Shown: one piece after another, positions 28,998 through 39,268 of the stretch
Layout of the letters: each line of letters starts with the position of its first letter
Position numbering within the stretch: the stretch's first letter is position 1
Assembly (NCBI RefSeq): GCF_017982655.1
Contig: NZ_JABXYX010000034.1
Span: 1 to 64,000, forward strand
DNA length: 64,000 bases
Direction: 5' to 3'
DNA from: Brasilonema sp. CT11
GTDB taxonomy: Bacteria; Cyanobacteriota; Cyanobacteriia; Cyanobacteriales; Nostocaceae
Position numbers and translations under genes: made by a program
Notes under the pieces: generated by a model
The model's input: only the letters and a program-made list of their open reading frames with translations
Told to the model about the DNA's origin: nothing
Databases searched by the model: none

Positions 28998-29603
28998 CAT
29001 TATTCAACATTGGGAATCCCAAGACGAACCTGAACACCTGCGCACCATTTGCGATACGCACAAGCTAAAGCAAGCGGGCTTATCCCCTACTGTTCAATAA
29101 ACAAAACGCAGCGCGGTTGTTGGGACTTTATCAACGAGTGTTGCAAGCTGAGGAAGTAGACACCCAGACACCACAGAAGTGGAGAAATAAAGGGGCAATC
29201 AGTGGTCATGATGGAGATCCTATCACTTCCTATCTTTTCGTAGCTACCGATGATAGTCGAGAACAGACAGAACTGTTGCTGTCCGGTTTAGTCGAGAAGC
29301 ATAACGGCTATTTAAGAGTTAAAAATCTTATCTACCGCAATATTTTCAATACTGAATGGTTAGTCAGGCAATTAGACAATCTCCTCGCTTAACGAGCACC
29401 CGCTACATACCAGGCTTGATATGATTTGTCGTTTTGTTAAGAAAGGTTAAAATCTCAGGCAAGAGAGTTACAAAAATTCATGGTAAATTTTGAGAATAAT
29501 TTGCAAGAAGTCTGATACGATAGACCCAAAGGTTATTGAGATTATTCTTCATTAACTTGATGCGTATTCCAGTTGTTTTGACAATTTTTCGGGAGAGAAA
29601 GTC

Positions 29604-29829
29604 ATGACTAACATGGCTGTTCAAACTCCAATGTTGATTCCTTGGTGGTCAGCGAACGCCTGGTTAACCAACCTCTGGGTCCTCCTTTTAGGTGCTGATG
29701 TTGCTCATGCAGTCTTTGATTGTCTTATGGGCAGGAGCGATAACCTTGTTTGAACTGGCTCGCTTCAATACTGGACAACCCATGTACGAGCAGAACTTGA
29801 TTCTCTTTTTGCCGCACCTGGTAAGCCTA
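29604..29829 (+). pseudogene. Truncated and frameshifted isiA/pcb relic
   Basis: From ATG 29604 the frame gives [23 protein letters not shown], the CP43'/IsiA N-terminus, then stops at a TGA. From about 29707 the next frame continues with [18 protein letters not shown] and [14 protein letters not shown]. The similarity ends at 29829, where a dispersed repeat begins. About 70 of some 340 residues remain. It was probably the first member of the array whose next two members are intact. Confidence 0.85.
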
Positions 29830-29833
29830 AGTT

Positions 29834-29920
29834 GAGGAGCCACTGCCCTATGGCTAACGCCACGCCTTACGGTGAGTCCAGCGCGGGTTAAGCGCGTTGA
29901 GGCATGTGGCGTGAGCCAGT
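29834..29920. repeat. Dispersed repeat, copy 1, at the break of the isiA relic
   Basis: Begins GGAGCCACTGCCCT and ends with a 40-bp stretch (29881-29920) that is identical to 32284-32323. The pair brackets the two intact pcb genes. Confidence 0.85.
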
Positions 29921-30037
29921 TAGGTGGTGAGCCAGTCGCGATCGAGAGCGGGAAACGCTTTCCTCAACTCAAAAGCCAACAGGCAATCAACAAAAAAGAT
30001 TGATTATTACTAGCAACAACTTATCAAGATAAAAGCA

Positions 30038-31087
30038 ATGCAAACATACGGTAATCGAAACGTCAAATATGATTGGTGGGCTGGTAACGCTCGCTTCGCT
30101 AATCTCTCTGGCTTATTTATCGGCGCACATGTGGCGCAAGCTGCACTGACAACTCTCTGGGCGGGTGCATTTACTTGGTTTGAACTCTCTCGATACAACC
30201 CTGCGGTACCGATGGGTGAGCAAGGGCTGATTTTGCTGCCCCACTTAGCGACTTTAGGCTTTGGTGTGGGAGAAGGTGGTCAGGTAGTGAATACTTACCC
30301 CTATTTCGTGATTGGGGCTTTGCACCTGATCTCATCTGCTGTTTTAGGTGCAGGTGCGCTCTTCCATACCTTCAAAGGTCCTCGGAACTTGAAAGACGCC
30401 TCTGGTCGCGCTCGTAAATTTCACTTTGAATGGGATGATCCCAAAAAACTCAGCTTTATCTTAGGACATCACTTGATTTTCTTGGGAGTAGGGGCTTTAC
30501 TACTCGTGGGCAAAGCAATGTTCTGGGGAGGACTCTACGACTCCACTATTCATGATGTCCGACTCGTGAGTGAGCCTACCCTCAACCCATTTGTTATCTA
30601 CGGCTATCAAACCCACTTTGCCAGCGTTAACAACTTAGAAGATTTAGTTGGCGGTCATATATATGTGGGTCTTATGCTCATTGGTGGAGGTATTTGGCAC
30701 ATCCTTACAGAGCCTTTTCCTTGGGCGAAAAAGCTTTTAATCTTCTCTGGTGAAGCCATTCTTTCCTACTCTTTGGGTGGTATTGCCTTAGCAGGATTTG
30801 TTGCAGCTTACTTTTGTGCGGTGAACACCTTAGCCTATCCCGTGGAATTTTACGGTCCTGTTTTAGAACTCAAATTCGGCGTTACGCCCTATTTTGCCGA
30901 TAGCGTCAAATTGGCGAATGGCGCGTACACGTCTCGTGCTTGGTTGGCAAACGCCCACTTCTTCTTAGCTTTCTTCTTCTTGCAAGGACATCTGTGGCAC
31001 GCACTGCGAGCCATTGGTGTTGACTTCAAACAAGTTGAAAGAGCATTAAATGCTGTTGGCAGTGATACTGTTCGCAGCGAATCGTAA
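30038..31087 (+). CDS. CP43'-like chlorophyll-binding protein (IsiA/Pcb family)
   Basis: 349 residues with six expected membrane helices. Family blocks: [19 protein letters not shown] at the N-terminus with a chlorophyll-ligand His, [72 protein letters not shown]. The large lumenal loop of true CP43 is absent, as in IsiA/Pcb. These proteins form antenna rings round photosystem I, mainly under iron limitation or particular light. Compared with the next gene the C-terminus is longer (ends at residue 349 with a soluble tail). No clear Fur box was found upstream. Confidence 0.9.
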   Translation: MQTYGNRNVKYDWWAGNARFANLSGLFIGAHVAQAALTTLWAGAFTWFELSRYNPAVPMGEQGLILLPHLATLGFGVGEGGQVVNTYPYFVIGALHLISSAVLGAGALFHTFKGPRNLKDASGRARKFHFEWDDPKKLSFILGHHLIFLGVGALLLVGKAMFWGGLYDSTIHDVRLVSEPTLNPFVIYGYQTHFASVNNLEDLVGGHIYVGLMLIGGGIWHILTEPFPWAKKLLIFSGEAILSYSLGGIALAGFVAAYFCAVNTLAYPVEFYGPVLELKFGVTPYFADSVKLANGAYTSRAWLANAHFFLAFFFLQGHLWHALRAIGVDFKQVERALNAVGSDTVRSES

Positions 31088-31119
31088 AACTTTATAGATT
31101 GTAAAATTTTGGTAGTACT

Positions 31120-31142
31120 GGTGGGCATTGCCCATGCCCACC
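31120..31142. repeat. Hairpin GGTGGGCAT/ATGCCCACC between the pcb genes
   Basis: Nine-bp perfect stem with a 5-nt loop, 33 bp after the first pcb stop. There is no T tract, so it is a dispersed palindrome or an attenuating stem-loop rather than a standard terminator. Confidence 0.5.
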
Positions 31143-31229
31143 TTACTTCACTTCAACAGGTAATTTTTGGGTCAGACACCAGTCATTTAGATTCCCAAAA
31201 TCTCAGAATGTTCACAAAGGAATTTAATT

Positions 31230-32198
31230 GTGGCAATTTCTACTGATAAAACCTTTGCAGCATACACAGATTCCCCCTGGTTAATTGGTAATGCTCGTTT
31301 AATTGACTTATCTGGTCTGCTTTTGGGCGCTCACGTGGCTCACGCAGGCTTGATTATGTTTTGGGTAGGATCAACGACCATATTAGAAGTGGTACGGTTT
31401 CTCCCAGGTATACCAATGTATGAGCAGGGACTCACTTTGTTACCCCACTTGGCAACTTTAGGTTGGGGAGTAGGTGCTGGGGGTGAAGTTGTCGATACTT
31501 ATCCTTACTTTGTCATTGGAATGTTGCATTTAGTCGCATCTGCTGTTTTGGGGGCAGGGGGACTTTTTCATGTGTTTCGCGCCCCAGCTATCTTGAAGGA
31601 TGCTGGAGGACGGGCAGCAAAATTTCATTATGAATGGAACGATCCCAAGAAATTGGGTTTCATCTTAGGTCATCATCTGATTATTCTAGGTTTTGGTGCA
31701 TTGCTACTGGTGCTCAAAGCAATGTTTTTTGGTGGAATTTATGACACCAACATCGGAAATGTCCACCTGATTACCAATCCTACTCTTGACCCAAAGACAA
31801 TCTTCGGCTACTTAGTTGGCATAAAAGATAGCACCAGGACACTTTTAGGAATGGCAAGTGTTGACAACTTAGAAGATGTTATCGGTGGTCACATTTGGAT
31901 AAGTTTAATTTTAATTGCGGGTGGTGCCTGGCACATTCTTGTGGCACCTTTTGGTTGGGTTCGGCGAATTTTCCCAATTGCAAATGGTGAAGAAATTCTT
32001 TCCTACAGTTTACTAGGTTTGGCTTTGATGGGTTTTATTTCTGCCGTGTTTGTCGGCTATAACACGACAGTTTTTCCGCCAGAGTTTTACGGTAAAGACC
32101 GTCTTGGTTCAGCAGATATCCAGTTCTTTTTGGGTGTATTGGCGTTTTCAGGTTTTGTTTGGCATTATTGGCGATCGCGTCAAGAAGAAGGGGTGTAA
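31230..32198 (+). CDS. Second CP43'-like chlorophyll-binding protein (IsiA/Pcb family)
   Basis: 322 residues from GTG 31230, chosen because AAAGGA lies about 9 nt upstream and the family N-terminus follows ([19 protein letters not shown]). The same six-helix plan and His-containing blocks as the previous protein: [53 protein letters not shown]. It ends with [12 protein letters not shown] and lacks the longer tail of its neighbour. Tandem paralogues with the relic at 29604 suggest an antenna gene array built by duplication. Confidence 0.9.
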   Translation: MAISTDKTFAAYTDSPWLIGNARLIDLSGLLLGAHVAHAGLIMFWVGSTTILEVVRFLPGIPMYEQGLTLLPHLATLGWGVGAGGEVVDTYPYFVIGMLHLVASAVLGAGGLFHVFRAPAILKDAGGRAAKFHYEWNDPKKLGFILGHHLIILGFGALLLVLKAMFFGGIYDTNIGNVHLITNPTLDPKTIFGYLVGIKDSTRTLLGMASVDNLEDVIGGHIWISLILIAGGAWHILVAPFGWVRRIFPIANGEEILSYSLLGLALMGFISAVFVGYNTTVFPPEFYGKDRLGSADIQFFLGVLAFSGFVWHYWRSRQEEGV

Positions 32199-32213
32199 GG
32201 GTATAAGGGTGTA

Positions 32214-32323
32214 GGGGAGCCACTGCCCTTCGGGTTCGCAGTCGCCTACGGAGGGAGACCCTCCTGCAGCGCTGTCTCACCGTGCGCGGGTTAAGCGCGT
32301 TGAGGCATGTGGCGTGAGCCAGT
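32214..32323. repeat. Dispersed repeat, copy 2
   Basis: Starts GGGGAGCCACTGCCCT and ends with the 40-bp stretch identical to 29881-29920, with a longer middle (ACCCTCCTGCAGCGCTG) that has a relative at about 47423. It starts 15 bp after the pcb stop codon. The rest of the gap to 32577 shows GC-rich drifted repeat and no gene. Confidence 0.8.
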
Positions 32324-32577
32324 ACTGTTCGCGCAGCGTGGCACTTTGTGCCATAGTCCTTGTTTCCCGACAGAGGATAAGAGCGTGTGTAGGGAATAAA
32401 TCAGTGCTTGCTCTGACACCAAGGTGATTTTAGACCACCCCTACACCCGCGCGTTTTGGTCAAGCGTGACCTTAATGGATTTTTTCTCAACTACAGCTAA
32501 ATAAATGTTTCATGCCTGTAGTTACCAGGAGTTAGCTGCAGGCAATTTTTTGAGGTTATTTTTGGGGCTTTACAATT

Positions 32578-32853
32578 ATGCTTACACTTTTTTGCGCTGT
32601 CTCGGGATGGGCTATTCTGATGTTCTTGATTTGGAATGTCTGGATAACTTTGAAAACAGGAGCAAGTCATCTCAAAACTTTGCACCAAATTCCTTGCTCT
32701 GGTTGTGAATATTTTACCAATGACTACCGCCTCAAGTGCACAGTTAACCCAGTGAAAGCATGTTCCCTAGAAGCACTCGGCTGTCTTGACTTTGAACCAA
32801 AGACCGATTGTTGTAATGCTAACCAAAAACGACCCAGAAAGCTGTGTAAATAG
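32578..32853 (+). CDS. Small Cys-rich membrane protein of unknown function
   Basis: 91 residues. A hydrophobic N-terminal helix (LFCAVSGWAILMFLIWNVW) is followed by a soluble part with seven cysteines, including HQIPCSGCEYFTNDYRLKC. I recognise the segment as one conserved in short cyanobacterial proteins but know no function. Cys pairs such as CSGC could bind metal or form disulphides. It lies between the pcb genes and gap1; the start is the first ATG of the frame. Confidence 0.68.
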   Translation: MLTLFCAVSGWAILMFLIWNVWITLKTGASHLKTLHQIPCSGCEYFTNDYRLKCTVNPVKACSLEALGCLDFEPKTDCCNANQKRPRKLCK

Positions 32854-32962
32854 CAAAAATCTTAAAAGATGCCAAGTAAATACGCCTTAGCGTACCGGGA
32901 CTGTCAGGATTGGGAAGTAAAGAGTAAAAGATAATTTCTTTTGACTTTCTCCCTTTGTTTAG

Positions 32963-34036
<1,074 letters not shown>

Positions 34037-34085
34037 CAGTTAACAGTTATCAGTTATCAGTTGTTACTGGTTACTGATAACTATC
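34037..34085. repeat. AGTTATC/GTTACTG heptad-type repeat after gap1
   Basis: Direct and inverted copies of CAGTTATC / GATAACTG. They can fold into a stem and may end gap1 transcription. Relatives at 46024-46130 and 52447-52525. Confidence 0.6.
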
Positions 34086-34086
34086 A

Positions 34087-34170
34087 TTAATCAGCACTGG
34101 AACTCGGGCCAATAAGGGAAAGCGATTTTCTGATACTCTTGTGATAAACTTCGTTTAACTCATGAAAATG
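34087..34170 (-). pseudogene. Relic: C-terminal tail of a GT4 gene
   Basis: On the minus strand it encodes HFHELNEVYHKSIRKSLSLI then GPSSSAD and a stop. The intact GT4 at 36265-37809 ends HFHELNEVYQTDIGKSLSLV, GASSSTD, stop. DNA identity continues past the stop (TATCATTAATCAG). Only about the last 25 codons remain, abutting the 3' end of the GT39 gene. Confidence 0.85.
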
Positions 34171-35790
34171 CTATTTTTTTACTAATTTCCAAAGCTCTAA
34201 CTTTTTAGGGTAAATATTCTCCTCTATCTTGTAATTCTGCTCGTTCTCAAGCTTAGATCGCACTGCTTGGAGGAAAGAATTGTGGGAAGGATTGTATAGA
34301 AACACATCCCTGAAATTATTAGGAATTTGCGGTACCTTTGATTCATTGATCAATTCAAAGCGTACTTTTGGATCAATTTGATCAATCAGAGAGAATTTAT
34401 CAGCTAGAAGAGACCAACTTCCCTGACAGGAACTCATCACAAGTGGTTGGTTAGCTTTGTTGATGATCTCAACCGCTTGGGGAGTATAGATATTTTGGTA
34501 CTTAAGCCACCAAGTTTTTGCTTGAGAACTACTTACACAGGATAGGACTCCAGATGTAAGCACCACAACCATAACAACCTGCCAAAGCTTTTGTTTCCAG
34601 ATGTTAACAGAGATGGGGATGATTTGACTGGCTAGGAGGTATGCAACTGCTAGCTGAATACCTAAATAGAAAGGGATTAAATACCGAGGAGTTTGCGATC
34701 GCACCCCTCCAAAAATTAAATCTGGTATTGCTAAAGGTAGCGCTGTCACGCCAATCAATGTTAAGACAAACAACCAAACCCGCTTTGGAGTTTTAAGACA
34801 AAGAAAAGAAATCGAATATCCTACCAAAATTAAGACAAAAGGAATCAATAATTTTGTTATAAATTTCAATCTAGGATCATGATCGTAACTGCCTAAATCG
34901 TAGCCAAAATCTAAGAAAAAATAACTAAGGTTAATAATCCAGTTTTTAATTAAAGTTAACTGGGAGACTTGATCAGATGTCCAGCTTGTTGTAGTACTAG
35001 CTTGTGCAAAATTAATAATAATAACCAAAAGCCAGGGTATAAAGGCTAAAAACCCTAATAAAGACGCAAGCAGATAAGCAATAACCGTCTTAGTGAATCG
35101 AAACTTTTCAGTTGCAACTACATAGATACCATGAGCAATTGTTACCAATCCAGAAAACAGAAATGTATACAGTCCTAATACCACAGTAACTGCATACATT
35201 ACCCAACTGAGCTTTGTTTTTAGTCGCATTGCTCGTAATAGTGTTGCGCTTGATAGCAAAATTGTCGAAGTCCACAAACTATACTCTCGCGCTTCCTGTG
35301 CGTATAACACATGAAATGGCGACACAGCTATCAGTGCAATTGCTACCCATCCCACGAGCGACGAATTAAATAATTCCAGACATAACCAATAGATGCACGG
35401 AAACGCCAGCAAGCTACTTAGGGCAGATAAACTTCTTATTACTGCTACTGAACTACCAAACCATTGCACCCAAAATCGCGTGATCACGTAATATAGTGGT
35501 GGATGCTGAGGGTCTTCTACTGCTAAAGATTTAAGAGTATCTGTTAAGGTTTTTTCAGGAGTGGGATGCTGATACTTCTGTAAATCTTCAACGCCAATTT
35601 CTTTACCATTGCAAACTTGCTCCACCACTTCTGACATGGTGTAGCCAAAAATCCGTAATGAGGTAAAAGTCTCATCGTACCAGTAGATTTTTCGGTCAAG
35701 ATTGACAAAGCGAAAAAACACGCCCAGTATTAATAGGACGATTAGTAAAAACCGTAACCAAGTTGGAGGAAGGACTTTGTTATACATCAT
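34171..35790 (-). CDS. GT39/ArnT-like glycosyltransferase, paralogue of the gene at 19476
   Basis: 539 residues, polytopic, from ATG 35790 (tandem ATG; AGAAGG lies upstream). Catalytic outer-loop acidic pair in KIYWYDETFTSLR; QHPPLYYVITRFW and QEAREYSLWTS as in the paralogue. The two proteins align along their whole length by eye, about half identical in the N-terminal 150 residues. In this locus, next to a GT4 and an ABC polysaccharide exporter, it probably adds sugars to a lipid-linked or exported surface glycan. Confidence 0.82.
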   Translation of the reverse strand: MMYNKVLPPTWLRFLLIVLLILGVFFRFVNLDRKIYWYDETFTSLRIFGYTMSEVVEQVCNGKEIGVEDLQKYQHPTPEKTLTDTLKSLAVEDPQHPPLYYVITRFWVQWFGSSVAVIRSLSALSSLLAFPCIYWLCLELFNSSLVGWVAIALIAVSPFHVLYAQEAREYSLWTSTILLSSATLLRAMRLKTKLSWVMYAVTVVLGLYTFLFSGLVTIAHGIYVVATEKFRFTKTVIAYLLASLLGFLAFIPWLLVIIINFAQASTTTSWTSDQVSQLTLIKNWIINLSYFFLDFGYDLGSYDHDPRLKFITKLLIPFVLILVGYSISFLCLKTPKRVWLFVLTLIGVTALPLAIPDLIFGGVRSQTPRYLIPFYLGIQLAVAYLLASQIIPISVNIWKQKLWQVVMVVVLTSGVLSCVSSSQAKTWWLKYQNIYTPQAVEIINKANQPLVMSSCQGSWSLLADKFSLIDQIDPKVRFELINESKVPQIPNNFRDVFLYNPSHNSFLQAVRSKLENEQNYKIEENIYPKKLELWKLVKK

Positions 35791-35944
35791 TTCGACCTTC
35801 TCATTCTTTTATAAAGAGTGATTGAAAATACAGACTTTCTCTGTCTTTTCAGTTATGTAAGAGATAGCTTTCGTTAAATGTAGCTTTATTTACAAGATAC
35901 GAGCGTCGTAAATATACGGGATTTTGGTGACAACTTGAGCAGAA

Positions 35945-36092
35945 CCTGACTTTTCACGGTATCTGGAAAACCTCTCTCCATTCCTCTCTCCTACGAGGAG
36001 AGAGGCTTTGAATTTTCTCCCCCTTTCCTACGAGGAAAGGGGGTTAGGGGGGTTAGGTCACTCCGTTTTTCCACATGACGTGAAAAGTCAGG
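35945..36092. mobile_element. MITE-like element with 14-bp terminal inverted repeats
   Basis: Ends CCTGACTTTTCACG (35945-35958) and CGTGAAAAGTCAGG (36079-36092) are perfect inverted repeats, with TGGAAAA/TTTTCCA just inside. Two internal hairpins share the loop ACG: stems 35983-36005 (CCTCTCTCCT) and 36019-36043 (CCCCCTTTCCT). About 148 bp, no ORF, so mobilised only in trans if at all. Confidence 0.72.
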
Positions 36093-36125
36093 GGCAGAAC
36101 AAGCTTAAGAAGAACGCACCAACGC

Positions 36126-36160
36126 ATTAAATCCCCCGGATTTCATCCGGGGGATTTAAT
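36126..36160. terminator. 15-bp perfect hairpin between minus-strand genes
   Basis: Stem ATTAAATCCCCCGGA / TCCGGGGGATTTAAT around TTTCA. It lies about 100 bp after the GT4 stop codon on the minus strand. A/T flanks on both sides would allow a bidirectional terminator; a dispersed palindrome is the alternative. Confidence 0.5.
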
Positions 36161-36264
36161 GCAGACTGAGATTCCTGACTTTGCAAAAGTTGTCGGAAAT
36201 TTAGTTATTCACGTTTGCGCAGCGTGTCTATACGGCTTATGATTTAGGACTGTTATAACTATCA

Positions 36265-37809
36265 TTAATCAGTACTAGAACTCGCACCAACAAGGGAAAG
36301 CGATTTTCCGATGTCCGTCTGATAAACTTCGTTTAATTCATGAAAATGCTGTTCTACTGTTTTGACTGGGCGCGCCTCTTGCCAAAACTCGGTGAGTAAG
36401 TATGGGTTCTCTCGAATAGTACGGAGTTTGTACTCGAAGTCTCCTTCTTTTGAAGGGTCAAAAATGAAAGCTGGATGGCGAACAAACTCCTGTGCACCTC
36501 CTCGATTTGAGCAGAGTACTGGCACGCGACAGGCGATGAGTTCAAAAGTGACTTGTGGGAGATTATCTTCCCATTGTGATGGGACAACTCCCAAGTGGAT
36601 TCCATCCAACATACTGGGAATATTTTCGTATTTGTACCCAGGGTAGAAACGGAAATGGTGAAGAGATTGAGCCAGAGATAACAACCGTCCTTTCTGCTCA
36701 ATTGACGCTCCCAACTCGACCGAATCATAAATTCGGCTTGCTACAACCAACTCAAGCGAACTCAATTCTTCCTGTGGTAAAGAACGTAGTTCTTCTAACA
36801 AGAAGTAGAATCCTTTATCTCTTCTTGCTGGTCCCATGTAGATTAATTTAAAGGGCTGCCCTTGGGTGTAGGCTGCTGGGTTGCTGGGTGGTACTTGAAA
36901 CTGAGCCGATTGGCTGCCTATATATTTTGTCGTCAATAGAGCTGGGTTAACTCCGTATTGGTTATAAATGGAAGTGGTTCGCTCAGAAACAGACAGTGCT
37001 ACATCAACATAGCGGTTTATAAGAGAAACGATTTCCTCTCGCCGATAGCGGTACAAATCGGCTTGCCGAGGCATATCTGTACTACTCATCTCAAGAGGTT
37101 TGTTCAAGGGAGATTTTGTACGAGTTATCACTTGATACCAAATTTGGCTGTAGATCCCCCTGTAAATTTTTTTAGCTACAGCCACAGGAAGTGATTGCTG
37201 ATCCTGACCTAGCAAACTTCCTAAATGATTTAGTTTTCTAAGAGTCAGTTCTAAATCTACATGTATTTTTGTGTCTAGGCAGGAAACACAAGCTCTTCCT
37301 TCAAGATAATTTGAGCATGGGCTACTTTCTAATTTCCATAAATTAACTTGAGGGCAAACCGACCAATAGTTATGTAAGCTAAATACCACCCGAGCGCCAC
37401 TCTCTTTAGCTATCTTAAGGCAAGTAGCAGTTAATCCTTCCAAGTTATGAAAGTGAATAATTTGAAAAGGTCCATGTTCTGCTAAAAACTGTTGAAAGTA
37501 TTTTTCTAACTCAGGATTTTCAACATTTCCTATAGGGTTATCAAAAGAAAAGTGAGAAGGGGATAAAACAGGAGAATTAACTATTGAAAAGGTTGGTACA
37601 CTAGGATGACGACTGTTACTAACCTGTTTAATGTAAGGTTGTTTTCCGAAAAAGGTGTAGTCAACTCCACTATAAAGAAAATTCACTTCATAGTCACTTT
37701 GTTGACTAAAATAGTCAATCAAACTCCGGCAGTATATTGATACACCTCCCCCTAAAGATGGTTTTCCAAAGTAAGGGTCCCAGTTGTAATAAAGAATTTT
37801 GTATGACAT
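36265..37809 (-). CDS. Glycosyltransferase family 4
   Basis: 514 residues. N-terminal GGGVSIYCRSL and HFHNLEGLTATC are the acceptor half of a GT-B fold; IYMGPARRDKGFYFLLEEL and the C-terminal VPSQWEDNLPQVTFELIACR carry the E-x7-E-type donor site of GT4. A Cys-rich insert (CSNYLEGRACVSCLD, about residues 168-182) may bind metal; such a Cys insert is known in several GT4 enzymes. Cytoplasmic or membrane-associated sugar transfer in surface polysaccharide assembly. Lies 130 bp downstream of the ABC ATPase gene on the same strand. Confidence 0.86.
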   Translation of the reverse strand: MSYKILYYNWDPYFGKPSLGGGVSIYCRSLIDYFSQQSDYEVNFLYSGVDYTFFGKQPYIKQVSNSRHPSVPTFSIVNSPVLSPSHFSFDNPIGNVENPELEKYFQQFLAEHGPFQIIHFHNLEGLTATCLKIAKESGARVVFSLHNYWSVCPQVNLWKLESSPCSNYLEGRACVSCLDTKIHVDLELTLRKLNHLGSLLGQDQQSLPVAVAKKIYRGIYSQIWYQVITRTKSPLNKPLEMSSTDMPRQADLYRYRREEIVSLINRYVDVALSVSERTTSIYNQYGVNPALLTTKYIGSQSAQFQVPPSNPAAYTQGQPFKLIYMGPARRDKGFYFLLEELRSLPQEELSSLELVVASRIYDSVELGASIEQKGRLLSLAQSLHHFRFYPGYKYENIPSMLDGIHLGVVPSQWEDNLPQVTFELIACRVPVLCSNRGGAQEFVRHPAFIFDPSKEGDFEYKLRTIRENPYLLTEFWQEARPVKTVEQHFHELNEVYQTDIGKSLSLVGASSSTD

Positions 37810-37939
37810 CTTAGCCTCCAGTAATGAAAGTCAGCTTGATAAAGGTAATATCGAAATTACATAAAAAAATAATTTCACTATCGCTTGATTCTGTTTCCTA
37901 GCTGTAAACAGAATCTTTAGTTTATGAAAATAAAATTAA

Positions 37940-39241
37940 TTACATATGGGAGAATAAATGAGCGTGTGATGTAGACCAGTCTGCCTTAACTAAAAACTTA
38001 CAGAAGTTTGGCAAACCAGGATTACCAGTACCAAAAAAGTCACCTCCATCTACAACCACAGATACAGCTTCTTGAATATCATCTAGCGTTTCGCTATCAG
38101 CATGTGATAAATATATCGAAACTAGATACAAGCCATTCACTAAAGGCAAATTTTCTATGCCACAAAGAATATAACCTTGCTCAGAATTAAGAGTCAGATA
38201 ATCGTTGGTGAAATTACTCCTTAATAACAAGTCAAAGGTACCTCTTTCATCGGCGAAAGCAATACTTACAACTACATTACTTAGACGCTTTCCTATATAG
38301 TTTGAGTATCCAACTTCAAAATAGTAATTTTTTCCAGATTGTAAAACTTGCTCTTCATGACCTTTTTCATTCAATATTCTAAAACTAGAAACTCTGACTC
38401 TTCCAGTACCAGTGCGATCTCTTCTCTGGTTTAAGGGCAACTCTTGAGCCAGACTGTAAGACTTTTCTAGGTAAACTCTAACAGCTTCTTCTGAAGTCCC
38501 ATCTACACATAGTGTGCCTTGTTCAAGAAGAATTCCGCGATCGCACAAAGATTCCACCATACTCATGTTATGAGTCACGAATAAAATAGTTCGCCCTTCC
38601 TTCGCCACGTTACCCATCTTTCCCAGACATTTCTTTTGAAATTGCACATCCCCCACTGCTAGTACTTCGTCCACAATCAAAATTTCTGGTTCTAGGTGTG
38701 CTGCTATGGCAAAAGCAAGGCGTACGTACATCCCAGATGAATAATGCTTCACAGGAGTATCTAAAAACTTCTCCACTTCCGCAAAAGACACAATTTCATC
38801 AAACTTCTTTTTAATCTCAGCCTTGCTCATACCCAAAATAGCACCGTTCAGGAAAATGTTTTCTCGTCCTGTTAATTCTTGGTGAAAACCTGTTCCCACT
38901 TCCAACAAACTTGCAACTCTTCCGGTAATTAAAATTTGTCCTGTTGTGGGTTCAGTAATCCGGCTTAAAATCTTTAAAAGAGTTGATTTTCCTGCCCCAT
39001 TGCGACCGATAATGCCAACAACTTCGCCCTGCTTAATATCAAAAGAAACATTCTTTAACGCCCAAAATTCCTCATGAGTTGGGTTGGGTATTTTTTTGCC
39101 AAAGGGTGTTAGGAGTTTACGACTGATGGCTTTGGTGCTAGTGGCGATCGCATCCCGCAAAGTACTGTTAGCTCCCCGCTTTTGGTGGCTAATTGTATAT
39201 TTCTTGCCTAAATTTTCAACCCGGACTACATTATCAGACAT
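37940..39241 (-). CDS. wzt: Polysaccharide ABC exporter ATPase, Wzt family
   Basis: 433 residues. ATPase about 1-250: Walker A IIGRNGAGKSTLL, signature HYSSGMYVRLAFA, Walker B ILIVDEVLAVGD, switch His in FVTHNMSMV. A C-terminal domain (about 270-433, beta-rich, with ITGRVASL-type linker before and YWFxVxY-like NYYFEVGYSNYIG) matches the carbohydrate-binding part of Wzt. Partner of the permease encoded just upstream (27 bp gap). Exports an O-antigen-like or capsular glycan chain. Confidence 0.9.
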   Translation of the reverse strand: MSDNVVRVENLGKKYTISHQKRGANSTLRDAIATSTKAISRKLLTPFGKKIPNPTHEEFWALKNVSFDIKQGEVVGIIGRNGAGKSTLLKILSRITEPTTGQILITGRVASLLEVGTGFHQELTGRENIFLNGAILGMSKAEIKKKFDEIVSFAEVEKFLDTPVKHYSSGMYVRLAFAIAAHLEPEILIVDEVLAVGDVQFQKKCLGKMGNVAKEGRTILFVTHNMSMVESLCDRGILLEQGTLCVDGTSEEAVRVYLEKSYSLAQELPLNQRRDRTGTGRVRVSSFRILNEKGHEEQVLQSGKNYYFEVGYSNYIGKRLSNVVVSIAFADERGTFDLLLRSNFTNDYLTLNSEQGYILCGIENLPLVNGLYLVSIYLSHADSETLDDIQEAVSVVVDGGDFFGTGNPGLPNFCKFLVKADWSTSHAHLFSHM

Positions 39242-39268
39242 ACTCTCACTCCCTAGTTAAATAACAAG

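Larger units (their letters stand above)
28785..29392 (+). pseudogene. Broken AAA-like ATPase domain gene
   Basis: Fragments of the cyanobacterial AAA-like domain found in WD40 and signalling proteins occur in different frames: WTGGQPFLTQK (about 28833-28865), CQLVTLAALETSTQIIT with a TAA (from 28870), AAGTEGFWIEQLV, then a palindromic repeat, IIQHWESQDEPEHLRTI, and an intact 91-codon tail from 29117 (LLGLYQRVLQAEEV, LLSGLVEKHNGYLRVKN). Several stops and frame changes make it non-functional. The N-terminal two thirds of a normal gene are absent. Confidence 0.75.

Noticed and set aside
29450-29560. Fur-box-like A/T motifs before the isiA relic
   Set aside because: No match close enough to the 19-bp Fur palindrome to support by eye.
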